From: Streptomyces caelestis
GTDB lineage: Bacteria > Actinomycetota > Actinomycetes > Streptomycetales > Streptomycetaceae
Assembly: GCF_014205255.1 (NCBI RefSeq)
Contig: NZ_JACHNE010000001.1
Location: 2,418,001-2,482,000 of the forward strand
DNA: 64,000 bases
Reading direction: 5' to 3'
Below, piece by piece: positions 63,339-64,000 of this stretch. The position numbers were made by a program, and so were the translations under genes. The notes below the pieces were generated by a model. That model did not search any database. It saw only the letters and a program-made list of their open reading frames with translations, and was not told the DNA's origin. Each line of letters begins with the position of its first letter. The first letter of the stretch is position 1.

Positions 63339-63785
63339 TCAGCCGTGGTGGCTGCCACTCTTGTGACCGCCACTGTTGTGGCTGCCACCGGGGTTCATGT
63401 GCTCGGAGCCTTCCTCCATGGTTCCGCCGAGGCTGCCCCGGAGCGCCATGACCGTCTTCTCCTCCCCGACGGCGACCCACTTGCGGCCGACCAGGTAGTA
63501 GCCGCCGTAGTCCTTCGCCTCGTTCAGCCACTCGCGCTGTCCGCGGTCGGTGGCGAAGGTCGCGAGGACGTACTTCTCCTTGCCCTTCTTGCACAGGGCC
63601 TGGCGGATGGTGTCGGCGTCGGTCTGCATGTTCGGCTTGCACTTGGCCTCGGCCGCGATGTGCTCCAGGCTGCCGGTCACCGTCTCCGGCGCTGCGGCCT
63701 CGCCCTTGCCGCCGGATCCGCAGCCGGTCAGCGCCAGTATCGCCACCGCGCCGCTCAGCGCGAGCATCGGTCGGGTCACCCTCAT
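63339..63785 (-). CDS. Secreted lipoprotein with His-rich tail
   Basis: 148 residues from ATG 63785. Lipoprotein signal MLALSGAVAILALTGC (lipobox LTGC). The mature protein has a small alpha/beta part (DADTIRQALCKKGKEKYVLATFATDRGQREWLNEAKDYGGYYLVGRKWVAVG) and ends in a Gly/Ser/His-rich tail (HMNPGGSHNSGGHKSGSHHG) that could bind metal. Function unknown. Confidence 0.83.
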   Translation of the reverse strand: MRVTRPMLALSGAVAILALTGCGSGGKGEAAAPETVTGSLEHIAAEAKCKPNMQTDADTIRQALCKKGKEKYVLATFATDRGQREWLNEAKDYGGYYLVGRKWVAVGEEKTVMALRGSLGGTMEEGSEHMNPGGSHNSGGHKSGSHHG

Positions 63786-63931
63786 CTGTTCCTCCGGTCC
63801 TTGTCACGGCACGGTCCGGACGCATGCCGCACGGAGCCCTGGCAAGAGGCTCTCGCCTTCGATACGGCTGCGGCGGGCGCAGCGCTCAAAGTCGGGTGTC
63901 ACCGCGGGCACGTCCGTGCGACTGTGTCCCG

Positions 63932-64000
63932 GTGAACCAGGACTGGGAAGATCGCGTGGCCGCCTTGTGGGACCGGTTCGACGACCACGCCGAAACCGAG
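63932..64000 (+). CDS. Start of a gene running off the window
   Basis: 23 codons from GTG 63932 (MNQDWEDRVAALWDRFDDHA...), highly charged and open to the window edge. The beginning resembles streptomycete TPR-type cytoplasmic proteins, but too little is present to name it. Confidence 0.5.
   Translation, partial: MNQDWEDRVAALWDRFDDHAETE

Overview
The window is high-GC (about 70%) actinobacterial chromosome, almost certainly Streptomyces. Supporting signs are the strong G/C third-position bias, frequent GTG starts, GlnR-type boxes in front of glnA, a eukaryotic-type GSII (glnII) close to a type I glnA, the lpdA/sucB/GntR/aceE block, lipB-lipA, and many small secreted or membrane proteins of streptomycete type. 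No rRNA, tRNA or CRISPR array is visible.

Layout. 1-2055: the start of a Ser/Thr kinase with an extracellular beta-propeller, cut by the window edge. 2.2-7.3 kb: RND exporter and a LuxR-type two-component pair. 7.5-8.6 kb: pspA-pspAA. 9-10.6 kb: DUF3043 protein, methyltransferase and a small protein. 10.9-17.1 kb: cobalamin nucleotide-loop genes cobU, cobT and cobS, interleaved with a second methyltransferase and two membrane proteins. 17.1-23.7 kb: a compact five-gene operon whose parts (CE18-like deacetylase, PelF-like GT4, polytopic membrane protein, spherulin-4/GH135, GH114) match the fungal galactosaminogalactan toolkit and bacterial Pel. This is the most interesting system here. 24.1-32.9 kb: pepA, lpdA, sucB, a GntR regulator and aceE. 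33-41.7 kb: regulators, a coupled amidase/small secreted protein pair, a MarP-like membrane protease, GNAT, TIGR01777 and FAD oxidoreductase genes and an NsdA-like regulator. 42-47.3 kb: lipB, lipA, small membrane proteins and glnA. 47.4-49.7 kb: small proteins and htpX-pspAB. 49.7-52.8 kb: a decayed region holding a hydrolase stump and an AlkZ-like gene split cleanly by a TnpB-only IS1341-type element. 52.8-55.5 kb: a TetR/aldo-keto reductase pair and an ArsC-like protein. 55.6-64 kb: a secreted protein, glnII, a frameshifted winged-helix gene, an SDR protein, a second two-component pair, a large secreted DUF1996 protein, a lipoprotein, and the start of another gene at the right edge.

How it fits together. 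LipB and LipA make and attach the lipoyl groups that sit on the two lipoyl domains of SucB. SucB works with LpdA and AceE in the 2-oxoacid dehydrogenase complexes. A perfect palindrome in front of aceE is a likely operator for the adjacent GntR protein. glnA and glnII are the two ammonium-assimilating synthetases, each with a GlnR-like site upstream (clear for glnA, weaker for glnII). Envelope-stress functions are spread over the window (pspA-pspAA, htpX-pspAB, MarP-like protease, two LuxR-type two-component systems). Several short palindromic or dispersed repeats sit in intergenic DNA, and one lies in frame inside a methyltransferase gene.
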